Shown here one piece after another: positions 1-6,045 of a DNA stretch of 12,807 bases. The notes beneath the pieces are model-generated. The model saw only the letters and a list, made by a program, of their open reading frames with translations, made no database searches and was not told the origin of the DNA. The DNA is from an uncultured Christensenella sp. GTDB lineage: Bacteria > Bacillota > Clostridia > Christensenellales > Borkfalkiaceae. Location of the stretch: NCBI GenBank assembly GCA_910578655.1, contig CAJTQE010000054.1, positions 1-12,807 of the forward strand, given 5' to 3'. The position numbers were made by a program, and so were the translations under genes. How positions within the stretch are numbered: position 1 is the first letter of the stretch; each line of letters opens with the position of its first letter.

Positions 1-235
1 GCACGTCGGCTAAATGCAATGTTGCTGTGTAATAAGCAAATAATTTATCTTCACAGTAACGCTTCATTATAGCTCTTAATTGCACTGTGGCATAATCATA
101 TTTACCGCCGTAAACCACCTCTACTTTTTCGGGCATATCATACTTACTTACCCTTAATCGAAGCGTAACGGTATTCTTATCTTCGGCAAAACAATATTTT
201 GATTCGGGTATATGTTCAATGGCAAATTCATTCAT
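1..235 (-). CDS. GH13 alpha-glucosidase/neopullulanase-type enzyme, N-terminal part (runs off left edge)
   Basis: Only the first 78 residues are in the window, and the frame is open to the left edge. The protein starts MNEFAIEHIPESKY and continues with an Ig-like beta-rich stretch (VTLRLRVSKYDMPEKVEVVYGG) ending ATLHLADV. This pattern is typical of the CBM34-type N-terminal domain of neopullulanase, cyclomaltodextrinase and maltogenic-amylase GH13 enzymes, which act on maltodextrins. There is no signal peptide, so a cytoplasmic enzyme degrading imported maltodextrins is likely. The start at 235 has AAGGAAA about 8 nt upstream. The gene is divergent from the LacI-type regulator at 292, which fits a starch/maltodextrin locus. 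The catalytic domain is outside the window, so the exact specificity cannot be assigned. Confidence 0.72.
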   Translation of the reverse strand, partial: MNEFAIEHIPESKYCFAEDKNTVTLRLRVSKYDMPEKVEVVYGGKYDYATVQLRAIMKRYCEDKLFAYYTATLHLADV

Positions 236-255
236 TTTCTATTTCCTTATATGTA

Positions 256-284
256 TTGACATTTTTTATCCGCATCTATATAAT
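256..284 (+). promoter_or_regulatory. Consensus promoter abutting the lacI-family start codon
   Basis: TTGACA at 256-261 and TATAAT at 279-284 are separated by exactly 17 bp, a perfect vegetative-sigma promoter. The start codon of the regulator is at 292, only 7 nt after the -10 box. The transcript would therefore begin at or next to the A of ATG and be leaderless or nearly so. Only a weak AAAGAG stands before the ATG. Confidence 0.8.
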
Positions 285-291
285 AAAGAGT

Positions 292-1095
292 ATGGATAAG
301 AAAATCACAATACACGATATCGCAAGAGAAGCGGGAGTTTCCTCTGCAACCGTTTCTTATATAATAAACGGGCTTCACACAGAAAAATATACAGAAGAAA
401 CCAAGCAAAAAGTTTTACAAATTGTAAACCTTTATAATTATAAGCCAAATACCTTCGCAAAAACTTTGAGAGCTACCCCGAATTCCAAGCTAATATCCTT
501 ATATTCAGGAAATTCGGGTAATTCTTTATATGACGGAGAATTTGGTTATTTCATAGAGAATTTAAGAAAAGTATTCCCTTCTGATAAATACGGACTCGTT
601 TTAAATGGATTACCTTATCGCCAACTTGATAATAACGTTGATGCCATTATCGCTTTTAACATTGACAGAGAATCATTTAAAACAATAGGTAATTTGAATT
701 ATGCACCTTTAATTGCAGTTGATTGTGTTGTCAAAGACTCACTCTTTTTTCAAATAACAACTGACTATGCAAAATTGAAATACGAAGCAGACAACTATTT
801 CAACGGCACTTATGAGTATATCACACTTTTACCCGCAGACGAAAGTATTAAGAAAACCATTCAGTCAATATTTAGTAATGTAACATTTATATCGACTTTA
901 AGCGATTTGCGTATAATTAACGATAAAAAGAATATTCTTTCCGATAGTAAAGTAATAGCAGATTATCTGTTAAATACAAGCACAGATGTATATTTCCCTA
1001 AAAACCTTGTTGCCGATAAGTGCAAGCATATCCTATCTTGCCTTAATGAAGCCACACAACGCATCTCTTTCACTGTACACAATTTTGAAGTTTAA
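292..1095 (+). CDS. LacI-family transcriptional regulator with short sensor domain
   Basis: The 267-aa protein starts MDKKITIHDIAREAGVSSAT, a textbook LacI-family helix-turn-helix (residues 4-27) followed by the hinge region (KPNTFAKTLRA, about 51-61). The frame is open upstream to 199, but those residues overlap the divergent enzyme gene and do not belong to the family. The ATG at 292 puts the HTH at the normal N-terminus. Family members usually have about 330-345 residues, so the C-terminal sugar-sensing domain is some 60-70 residues short and diverged, with weak similarity to periplasmic-binding-protein folds. It sits next to starch genes whose promoters share a LacI-type palindrome and is the obvious candidate repressor. 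No copy of that palindrome lies at its own promoter, so simple autoregulation is not indicated. Ligand unknown, presumably a maltooligosaccharide. Confidence 0.88.
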   Translation: MDKKITIHDIAREAGVSSATVSYIINGLHTEKYTEETKQKVLQIVNLYNYKPNTFAKTLRATPNSKLISLYSGNSGNSLYDGEFGYFIENLRKVFPSDKYGLVLNGLPYRQLDNNVDAIIAFNIDRESFKTIGNLNYAPLIAVDCVVKDSLFFQITTDYAKLKYEADNYFNGTYEYITLLPADESIKKTIQSIFSNVTFISTLSDLRIINDKKNILSDSKVIADYLLNTSTDVYFPKNLVADKCKHILSCLNEATQRISFTVHNFEV

Positions 1096-1097
1096 AA

Positions 1098-1129
1098 ATA
1101 ACGGGCGTTCAGTTATGAACGCCCGTTAT
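1098..1129. terminator. Bidirectional terminator between convergent genes
   Basis: A perfect 13-bp inverted repeat, ATAACGGGCGTTC / GAACGCCCGTTAT, has a 6-nt loop (AGTTAT). It is followed by CTTTT on the plus strand and TTTTTAAA on the minus strand. It lies 2 nt after the regulator stop codon and beyond the displaced end of the convergent lipoprotein gene, so it can serve both. Confidence 0.88.
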
Positions 1130-1164
1130 CTTTTGGAGAAAAAAATGATTTCAAGCGTTTATTT

Positions 1165-1317
1165 TTATGCGTTTACAACATAGAAATCTATTTTTTCGGT
1201 TGCGATAGTATATACGATTTTGTATGTTCCCGCCTCAGTACAGTTAAAATTACCGCTTGCACCGAATTTATCGTTTGCGTCGCCGGCAGTACCTAAGCTG
1301 GCGGTGTTAATTACCGG
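1165..1317 (-). pseudogene. Out-of-frame C-terminal tail of the starch-binding lipoprotein
   Basis: About 50 codons in the frame +1 to the upstream lipoprotein encode PVINTASLGTAGDANDKFG, then a typical module ending (AGTYKIVYTIATEKIDFYVVNA) and stop. This is the second half of the last beta-sandwich module: AGTYKIVY matches AGTYNITF of the preceding module. The gene is interrupted by a frameshift around 1307-1330, leaving this tail untranslated unless ribosomes slip. A one-base insertion or a two-base (or five-base) deletion would explain it, as would a sequencing error. Confidence 0.75.
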
Positions 1318-2959
1318 ACGATGCGCCTTCATCATATTTTGCCAAACCAAAAGTTGCTCCAACTGTGGCATCAAAAGTCAGCTCATACGCAGTTTTATCA
1401 CTGTTAAGTTTCAGCTTCCATACTTCGTTAAATCCATGTTCCCACGAACTTGTGTTATCTCCGATAGTAATATTAAGTCCTTTAATATAAATATCGTAAC
1501 CTGCATCTGCCGATTTGATATTTACTATCTTGGAATAGCTGTCGAAAGTAATATTGTAAGTTCCTGCGGTAACTACTTTGAAGTTATAGTTATTGCCTTC
1601 GGGTGCAGGTTTTGCCGCTTCTACCAAATTAGCCGCACCGATATAATAACGGTAGTTATAATTTCCTACCTGATTTACCCACTTGTCGCCCGGCTCGGTA
1701 GAACCTGCTTTGAACGCCTGAATACAGAACTCCGTACCTGCTTTAAGCTCAAAATCTTTTATTTCGTAAACACCCGAACCTGCCGCAGTTTCCGTAAGTT
1801 TATAATCGGTATTGAAACAGTTATTTGACCAGTTATGCCCTTCCCCGAAAGTACCGTCAAGGTAGTAATCAGCCGCTACTAAACCTTTGCTTGCATCGAA
1901 CGTTACAGACAGCTTCGTTGTTTCGGCATTGTAAGTAAACGTGTAAGTTCCGCTTGCTTTTGCCGTCATATTTCCGGTAGTGCCGTCTAAATATGCTTTG
2001 CTTGCTTCGTCAAGGTTACTTGCTTTAATATAAACAGTACCCGGCTTTGTTTCAGTTCCTGTGGTCGCCGTTGAAGCGAACATAAATTGGTCGCCCTCTT
2101 TAATATAAGCACTCAAAGTATATACGTTAGGGTTATCGGTTTGTTTCATTTCCGTATGGGTTGTAAAAATATCCTGCCATGCGGTAATTTTTTCGCCCTT
2201 AATATAATAAGTCATAACGGTTTCCAATTCGCCCTGAACATCGCCGTTGCGTACCCAAGTAATGGTATCCGATGCGCTCAATTCGGTAGGATGCCCTAAA
2301 TCGTCCGCAGGGTGAGTTGTAAGCGTGAAAGTATAGTTACCGTCTTTTTTGCAAACTATATCTTCCATTTTTGTGGGTTTGCTACCGTCTATACTGCCGT
2401 TTGAAGCAAAGTACACAACGTTATCAAGCGTACCCGTATTCATGTAGCCCCAACCACGCTGATAATCCCAAGAAGTATTGGTTACAAATTGGAACCAGTC
2501 GTTTTCGTATAAATCAACGGTAAGAGTATATTCATTCTTATCCGTTGCTTTTGTCATTTTAGCACTATCTTTTAAAGCCGCAGAACCGCCGAGCGCACTA
2601 CTGCTTCCTTGACCGCAAATATAGAATTCACGGGTATCTTCAACGACAAGCGATGATGTGAACTTTGCAAATGCGGACTTATTTTCCGTAATAGGCGCAT
2701 CGAAGTCAAACAAATGAGCATAATTCGGAGTAGCATACCAATTGTCAAACGTATAATTCGTTTTTGTCGGCGTCCACTTTGTTGCCTTTTCTCCTTCTTT
2801 AACTTTTTGTGTGTCCAACACTGTGTCGCCGTCATAATACGTTACCGTATATTCCGTTTTTGTTGCATCGTCATCTTTACAAGCTGCAAGCATAGCGACA
2901 GAAGTTACACATACAGCCGAAGCGACAATTAAACCTACCCATTTGGTTGTTTTCTTCAT
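1307..2959 (-). CDS. Surface lipoprotein with InlB-type repeat and SusE/SusF-like starch-binding modules (C-terminus frameshifted)
   Basis: The 550-aa open frame starts at 2959 with an excellent ribosome binding site (GAGGTGG, 5 nt spacing). The frame continues upstream to 3025 but would then run through the operator. Residues 1-27 are a lipoprotein signal (SVAMLAAC, lipidated Cys27), so the protein is anchored on the outer face of the membrane. Residues about 36-100 form one InlB/Listeria-Bacteroides-type repeat (YTVTYYDGDTVL, ending with the NWY...F.AKF pattern). Then come about four beta-rich modules of ~110-125 residues (about 110-236, 248-356, 364-485, 488-550). Each begins with an aromatic strand such as EFYICG, YYIKG or DYYLDG and ends with a GTYTFTY-type strand plus exposed Trp and Tyr. 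These resemble the starch-binding modules of SusE/SusF and of gut Firmicutes starch proteins. The role is inferred to be holding starch at the cell surface. A promoter with a LacI-type operator precedes it. The last module is cut by a frameshift, so about 50 residues are lost. Confidence 0.78.
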   Translation of the reverse strand: MKKTTKWVGLIVASAVCVTSVAMLAACKDDDATKTEYTVTYYDGDTVLDTQKVKEGEKATKWTPTKTNYTFDNWYATPNYAHLFDFDAPITENKSAFAKFTSSLVVEDTREFYICGQGSSSALGGSAALKDSAKMTKATDKNEYTLTVDLYENDWFQFVTNTSWDYQRGWGYMNTGTLDNVVYFASNGSIDGSKPTKMEDIVCKKDGNYTFTLTTHPADDLGHPTELSASDTITWVRNGDVQGELETVMTYYIKGEKITAWQDIFTTHTEMKQTDNPNVYTLSAYIKEGDQFMFASTATTGTETKPGTVYIKASNLDEASKAYLDGTTGNMTAKASGTYTFTYNAETTKLSVTFDASKGLVAADYYLDGTFGEGHNWSNNCFNTDYKLTETAAGSGVYEIKDFELKAGTEFCIQAFKAGSTEPGDKWVNQVGNYNYRYYIGAANLVEAAKPAPEGNNYNFKVVTAGTYNITFDSYSKIVNIKSADAGYDIYIKGLNITIGDNTSSWEHGFNEVWKLKLNSDKTAYELTFDATVGATFGLAKYDEGASSGN

Positions 2960-2983
2960 TATTTCCACCTCGAAATTATTTTG

Positions 2984-2991
2984 TCGATTAA
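2984..2991. promoter_or_regulatory. Extra operator half-site
   Basis: TCGATTAA (TTAATCGA on the minus strand) repeats the centre of the adjacent palindrome, one base away from it. It may be a weak secondary contact for the same repressor, but one half-site can occur by chance in AT-rich DNA. Confidence 0.3.
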
Positions 2992-2992
2992 T

Positions 2993-3014
2993 TTTAGTTA
3001 ATCGATTAACTAAA
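2993..3014. promoter_or_regulatory. LacI-type operator at the lipoprotein promoter
   Basis: A perfect 22-bp palindrome whose 18-bp core is TAGTTAATCGATTAACTA, centred on CG at 3003/3004 as in LacI-family operators. Its right end touches the -10 box (3014-3019), so it covers the expected transcription start and would block initiation or promoter escape. The same 18-bp core is found at 8608-8625 before the amylase operon. Confidence 0.85.
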
Positions 3015-3042
3015 TTATAATACACACAATCTCGCTTGTCAA
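3014..3042 (-). promoter_or_regulatory. Promoter of the starch-binding lipoprotein
   Basis: On the minus strand TTGACA (3042-3037) and TATAAT (3019-3014) are separated by 17 bp, a perfect consensus. Such a strong promoter directly followed by an operator is typical of a gene held off by a repressor and strongly induced when it leaves. Confidence 0.87.
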
Positions 3043-3121
3043 TACCTTTTTAAAAAAATTTCCCATTTCACAAAAAATGTTAAACTTTACCAAAATATCA
3101 ATTTATAGACCTGAATAAAAT

Positions 3122-3159
3122 AAAGCGACTTTCGGATATTTCTATCCAAAAGCCGCTTT
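3122..3159 (-). terminator. Terminator of the protease/toxin-like operon
   Basis: Two 17-nt arms (3122-3138 and 3143-3159) pair around a 4-nt loop. Read as minus-strand RNA, all 17 positions pair, two of them as G-U wobbles, and the loop is GAAA, a stable GNRA tetraloop, followed by a U-rich tail. Read as plus-strand RNA the same two positions are mismatches. The element therefore works in the minus direction, closing the operon that ends at 3207. Confidence 0.82.
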
Positions 3160-3206
3160 CTCAATTATACTGTCAATTATATTGGTCTTATTGATAAATC
3201 CTATTA

Positions 3207-3938
3207 CTAATCCTTTTTTAAAATAGTCTTACCAATTCCTATATCGTTATAAAATTCTTGCAAATCTTCTTTTGATAGCGCACCCATTAACTTGCTAAAT
3301 CTTTCAGCACGCCGTTTAGCGCATAAACAAAAATTTGAATTCTCCGTACCGTATATTTCATCTATTTGTTTAAAACGTTTTTGTTGTTCCAAAACGGGAT
3401 AATTAAGCGAAACGTCTAACCTAAAATACTCGTCAAATTTATAATCAATTTCATTCAAATAACTTTCTACAACATTTTGAATATTGTATCCTGTTTCTAT
3501 TTTTATATTATTATTTGTACAGACAGATGCCGAAAAGCATCTCTCATTCTCTGCGTAAAGATTAAGGTTAACGCCACAAAAATAATTAAATATACGATCC
3601 ACTGAGCCTTTAAGTCCCAAATGATTATAGCTATGAATTCCGATTACTTTATTATCATAATAGTAAGCCACCATTAGTTGCGAAGAATATAAGCCGCAAA
3701 GCATCCTGCTCTTTGCACCGCAGTAGCGCTCATAGAAGTTTTCACCGACTGCATTTGTCAAACGTTTTTTTGTTTCTAAATCATACAAGTCCAGTTTATT
3801 TGGAAAATATATCGAAAGCGTTTCTATCGATTTGCGCCCGTCAGAAAATGCAATATATCCGTCTTGCCTGTCATTATAGAAGCAAACAGCACCAAAGACA
3901 TCAGAGAAAAATTGTTTAGCCGCCAATAAGTTTTTCAT
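3207..3938 (-). CDS. Unrecognised 243-aa protein, last gene of the protease/toxin-like operon
   Basis: I do not recognise a family. The protein is soluble-looking, with no signal peptide or clear membrane segment, and is rich in Tyr, Phe, Asn and Cys. It starts MKNLLAAKQFFSDVFGAVCF and ends in a charged stretch (ERFSKLMGALSKEDLQEFYN ending KTILKKD). The start is supported by GGAGA, 5 nt before the ATG. This ribosome binding site begins straight after the stop codon of the previous gene (13-nt gap), so the two are cotranscribed and probably translationally coupled. Being last, cytosolic-looking and placed after a toxin-like membrane protein, it could be an immunity or accessory protein. That is an inference from gene order only. 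A terminator follows at 3122-3159. Confidence 0.72.
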   Translation of the reverse strand: MKNLLAAKQFFSDVFGAVCFYNDRQDGYIAFSDGRKSIETLSIYFPNKLDLYDLETKKRLTNAVGENFYERYCGAKSRMLCGLYSSQLMVAYYYDNKVIGIHSYNHLGLKGSVDRIFNYFCGVNLNLYAENERCFSASVCTNNNIKIETGYNIQNVVESYLNEIDYKFDEYFRLDVSLNYPVLEQQKRFKQIDEIYGTENSNFCLCAKRRAERFSKLMGALSKEDLQEFYNDIGIGKTILKKD

Positions 3939-3951
3939 TTAAATCTCCAAA

Positions 3952-5175
3952 CTACGCGTATTGATAAGTATTCCATATGCTAAAATTAAACTCCCAAAAG
4001 AAAGCATGATGCCTAAATGTTTTAGTTCCATTTCCTTTATTTACTTGTAAGTCATAAATATTTGCCGGATGATAATGCGGCAATCCATTTACGCTTCCAT
4101 TCTCAATTAAATGCCATTCTGGCTTTAATCTTGGCGTATCTGTATGATATCCTATCATATCCATAACATCCAGTATATCGCTTTCATAATAAGTATATAT
4201 ACTGGGAATAAATGAATAAGTTACCCCATCTCTTACTACTGTAGCTACTTGCGATGTCGTCATAACCCCAATAGCCTGTTCATATGTAATTTGGTTTGAA
4301 ATATATAAGCCCCCCGCAGGAATCACCGTATCGGTAATTCCATTTCTATTTGATATACCGGAAGCAAAAGCTAAATAATAAATAGGCGGATCATTGTCTT
4401 TATTTTTTCGCGGCAATGCTTGAACTTCTGCTTTGCTTTTTGCTTTAGCTTCATATCTTATCCCATCAATTGCAATTGCTGGAATCGCATAGGTTGTACT
4501 TTGATAAGTTGTCCTGTTTTCATATCTATAATTAGTTATAGCTCTTTTTATCCAAGGGAAAAGCCACGAAAGGACAAAATAGACTACAACTGCGACCAAA
4601 ACAACTACAACAACTTGCAACAAGACCGTCATTGTTCCTGCGGCTGCGGCCGCTATAACAACACAGTTGTCTAATGTTTCATCACCTAAATAGTCCTTTG
4701 AGTTAACAACCGTTCCATCTTCAAAATATATTATAGCACTTTCGCTATCTTCTTGGTATTCTATTTTAGAAATATTTACATAATCTACATTTAATACTTC
4801 ATCTTTTTGCTCATATGTTATCTCCATGCTTACACTCGTGGTATTTGTATCGCAAGATAAATCATATGTAACATTTACCTCCTCATCAGTCATTGCGACA
4901 TAATCGCAATCTGAAAATTCTTCGGCTGCATACGAACGAGTACCAACAAACTTTATAACACCATTTTTCTCTTGGTGTTCATAAACCTCGTATTCATCGA
5001 ATTTATCAAGCTCTTGTTGTGCTTTTTCATCATACGATAACGTAGCGATAGCATCAGTATCTATCGTTCTAACTTTTGCTTTACTTATTATGGGTTTTCC
5101 ACCCAAAGTAAAGACTACCAGCATAAAAACAGCTAAAACAATAGCTGCTATGCTTAATTTTTTTATTGTTTTCAT
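3952..5175 (-). CDS. Membrane protein with His-rich C-terminus resembling SAR2788-family putative toxins
   Basis: This 407-aa protein has an excellent ribosome binding site (AGGAGGTG, 7 nt spacing) and starts 21 nt after the protease gene. Residues 1-26 are a positively charged then hydrophobic segment (KKLSIAAIVLAVFMLVVFTL), a signal or anchor. Residues about 27-170 are acidic and probably extracytoplasmic. A strongly hydrophobic block at about 171-207 (Ala- then Val-rich) is one long or two short membrane segments. Residues 208-407 end with GLPHYHP (364-370) and FRHHAFFW (387-394), plus many Tyr and Trp. The HYHP...HHAFF pattern resembles the C-terminus of SAR2788-family putative toxins, recognised from memory of the pattern rather than a search. 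The next-door protease suggests proteolytic release or control of the C-terminal part. Function unproven. Confidence 0.68.
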   Translation of the reverse strand: MKTIKKLSIAAIVLAVFMLVVFTLGGKPIISKAKVRTIDTDAIATLSYDEKAQQELDKFDEYEVYEHQEKNGVIKFVGTRSYAAEEFSDCDYVAMTDEEVNVTYDLSCDTNTTSVSMEITYEQKDEVLNVDYVNISKIEYQEDSESAIIYFEDGTVVNSKDYLGDETLDNCVVIAAAAAGTMTVLLQVVVVVLVAVVVYFVLSWLFPWIKRAITNYRYENRTTYQSTTYAIPAIAIDGIRYEAKAKSKAEVQALPRKNKDNDPPIYYLAFASGISNRNGITDTVIPAGGLYISNQITYEQAIGVMTTSQVATVVRDGVTYSFIPSIYTYYESDILDVMDMIGYHTDTPRLKPEWHLIENGSVNGLPHYHPANIYDLQVNKGNGTKTFRHHAFFWEFNFSIWNTYQYA

Positions 5176-5196
5176 ACGAAAACACCTCCTAAAATT

Positions 5197-5916
5197 TTAT
5201 TCATTTATATATTCAAGTACCGTATTTATTGGAATACAATAAACTATTCCATAAATAACATTGCCTGACATATCCTTAGTCCTAAATGTTGTTACACCTA
5301 TCATCTCCCCACTTTTATCCAATAACGCACCCCCACTGTTACCCGCAGCAATAGTTAAATCACATTGAATAACAGCCCTTGTCAATCCATCAAGTTCAAT
5401 ATTTACAAGTGGAATACTTACAATACCTTGAAATATACCTATACCATAATTGGATGCATTTCCGACAGCATATACATTGTCGCCCGACTCTATAATACTT
5501 GAATTCCCACACTTTATCGGTTTTATATTTAAACCCTTTATATCTTCAAAATATAAAACCGCCAAATCTAATTCCGTATTATATTTTTCAAGTCTTACCT
5601 CACGATATTCATCTTCATAAGCAAACCTAATATAGTATTTTTCAAATTCATTTACTACACCTAAACGTGTATATGTAACGACATGCGAATTAGTAATTAT
5701 TCTACCATTAGAAGATAAAATTTCACCTGTGCCAAAACTCTCCCCAATACCATCGGTTTTAGCTTTAACTTCTACAATGTTATATAAACATTCATTAAAT
5801 ATACTTGTTGCATCTTTTTCGTTATCAAACGAAATAAAATGCAAACAAATCGAAAGCACAGAAAGCGCAACACTTAATAATACACAACAAACAAAAGCTA
5901 TATTTTTATTTTTCAT
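5197..5916 (-). CDS. Membrane-anchored trypsin-like (S1C/HtrA-type) serine protease, no PDZ domain
   Basis: This 239-aa protein has an N-terminal hydrophobic segment (residues 6-28), so it is secreted or anchored outside the membrane. A compact chymotrypsin-fold domain follows. The catalytic triad is readable: His78 in ITNSHVV, Asp117 in TELDLAVL and Ser194 in AAGNSGGALL. Family HtrA/DegP proteins are usually 350-450 residues and carry one or two PDZ domains. Here the protein ends directly after the protease domain (IPINTVLEYINE), so substrate choice is probably local, perhaps the membrane protein encoded 21 nt downstream. It is first in a three-gene operon. No good Shine-Dalgarno precedes the ATG (AGCGGTAAAATTTA only). 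The best promoter-like match (TTGAGA, 16 bp, TAAAAT) nearly touches the ATG, so its expression signal is uncertain. Confidence 0.86.
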   Translation of the reverse strand: MKNKNIAFVCCVLLSVALSVLSICLHFISFDNEKDATSIFNECLYNIVEVKAKTDGIGESFGTGEILSSNGRIITNSHVVTYTRLGVVNEFEKYYIRFAYEDEYREVRLEKYNTELDLAVLYFEDIKGLNIKPIKCGNSSIIESGDNVYAVGNASNYGIGIFQGIVSIPLVNIELDGLTRAVIQCDLTIAAGNSGGALLDKSGEMIGVTTFRTKDMSGNVIYGIVYCIPINTVLEYINE

Positions 5917-5956
5917 TAAATTTTACCGCTGACTTCAATAATCTCAAGAAAGTAAA

Positions 5957-5980
5957 GGCGTGGCATTAATACGCCACGCC
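5957..5980 (-). terminator. Terminator after the amylase gene
   Basis: The 8-bp arms GGCGTGGC (5957-5964) and GCCACGCC (5973-5980) surround an 8-nt loop. On the minus strand they are followed by a T-rich run (TTTACTTTCTT). It lies about 65 nt after the amylase stop codon and just before the protease gene, separating the amylase operon from the protease operon. Confidence 0.72.
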
Positions 5981-6045
5981 CATCCTTTCTTTAAGTGTAA
6001 CGCACTCAAATATTTAGACTTTAATAAGTTAACAGTTTCGCAAAT

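Noticed and set aside
199..291. Upstream extension of the LacI-type regulator (31 extra residues)
   Set aside because: It overlaps the divergent enzyme gene and the promoter, and family members begin with the HTH close to residue 4, so the ATG at 292 is the start.
1220..1828. 202-codon open frame on the plus strand opposite the lipoprotein gene
   Set aside because: It is antisense to a clear repeated-domain protein, has no ribosome binding site and a Cys/Ile/Arg-rich sequence typical of a shadow frame.
3811..3830. Catabolite-response (cre)-like sequence GAAAGCGTTTC
   Set aside because: It lies deep inside the coding region of the 243-aa gene, far from any promoter. A chance match is likely.
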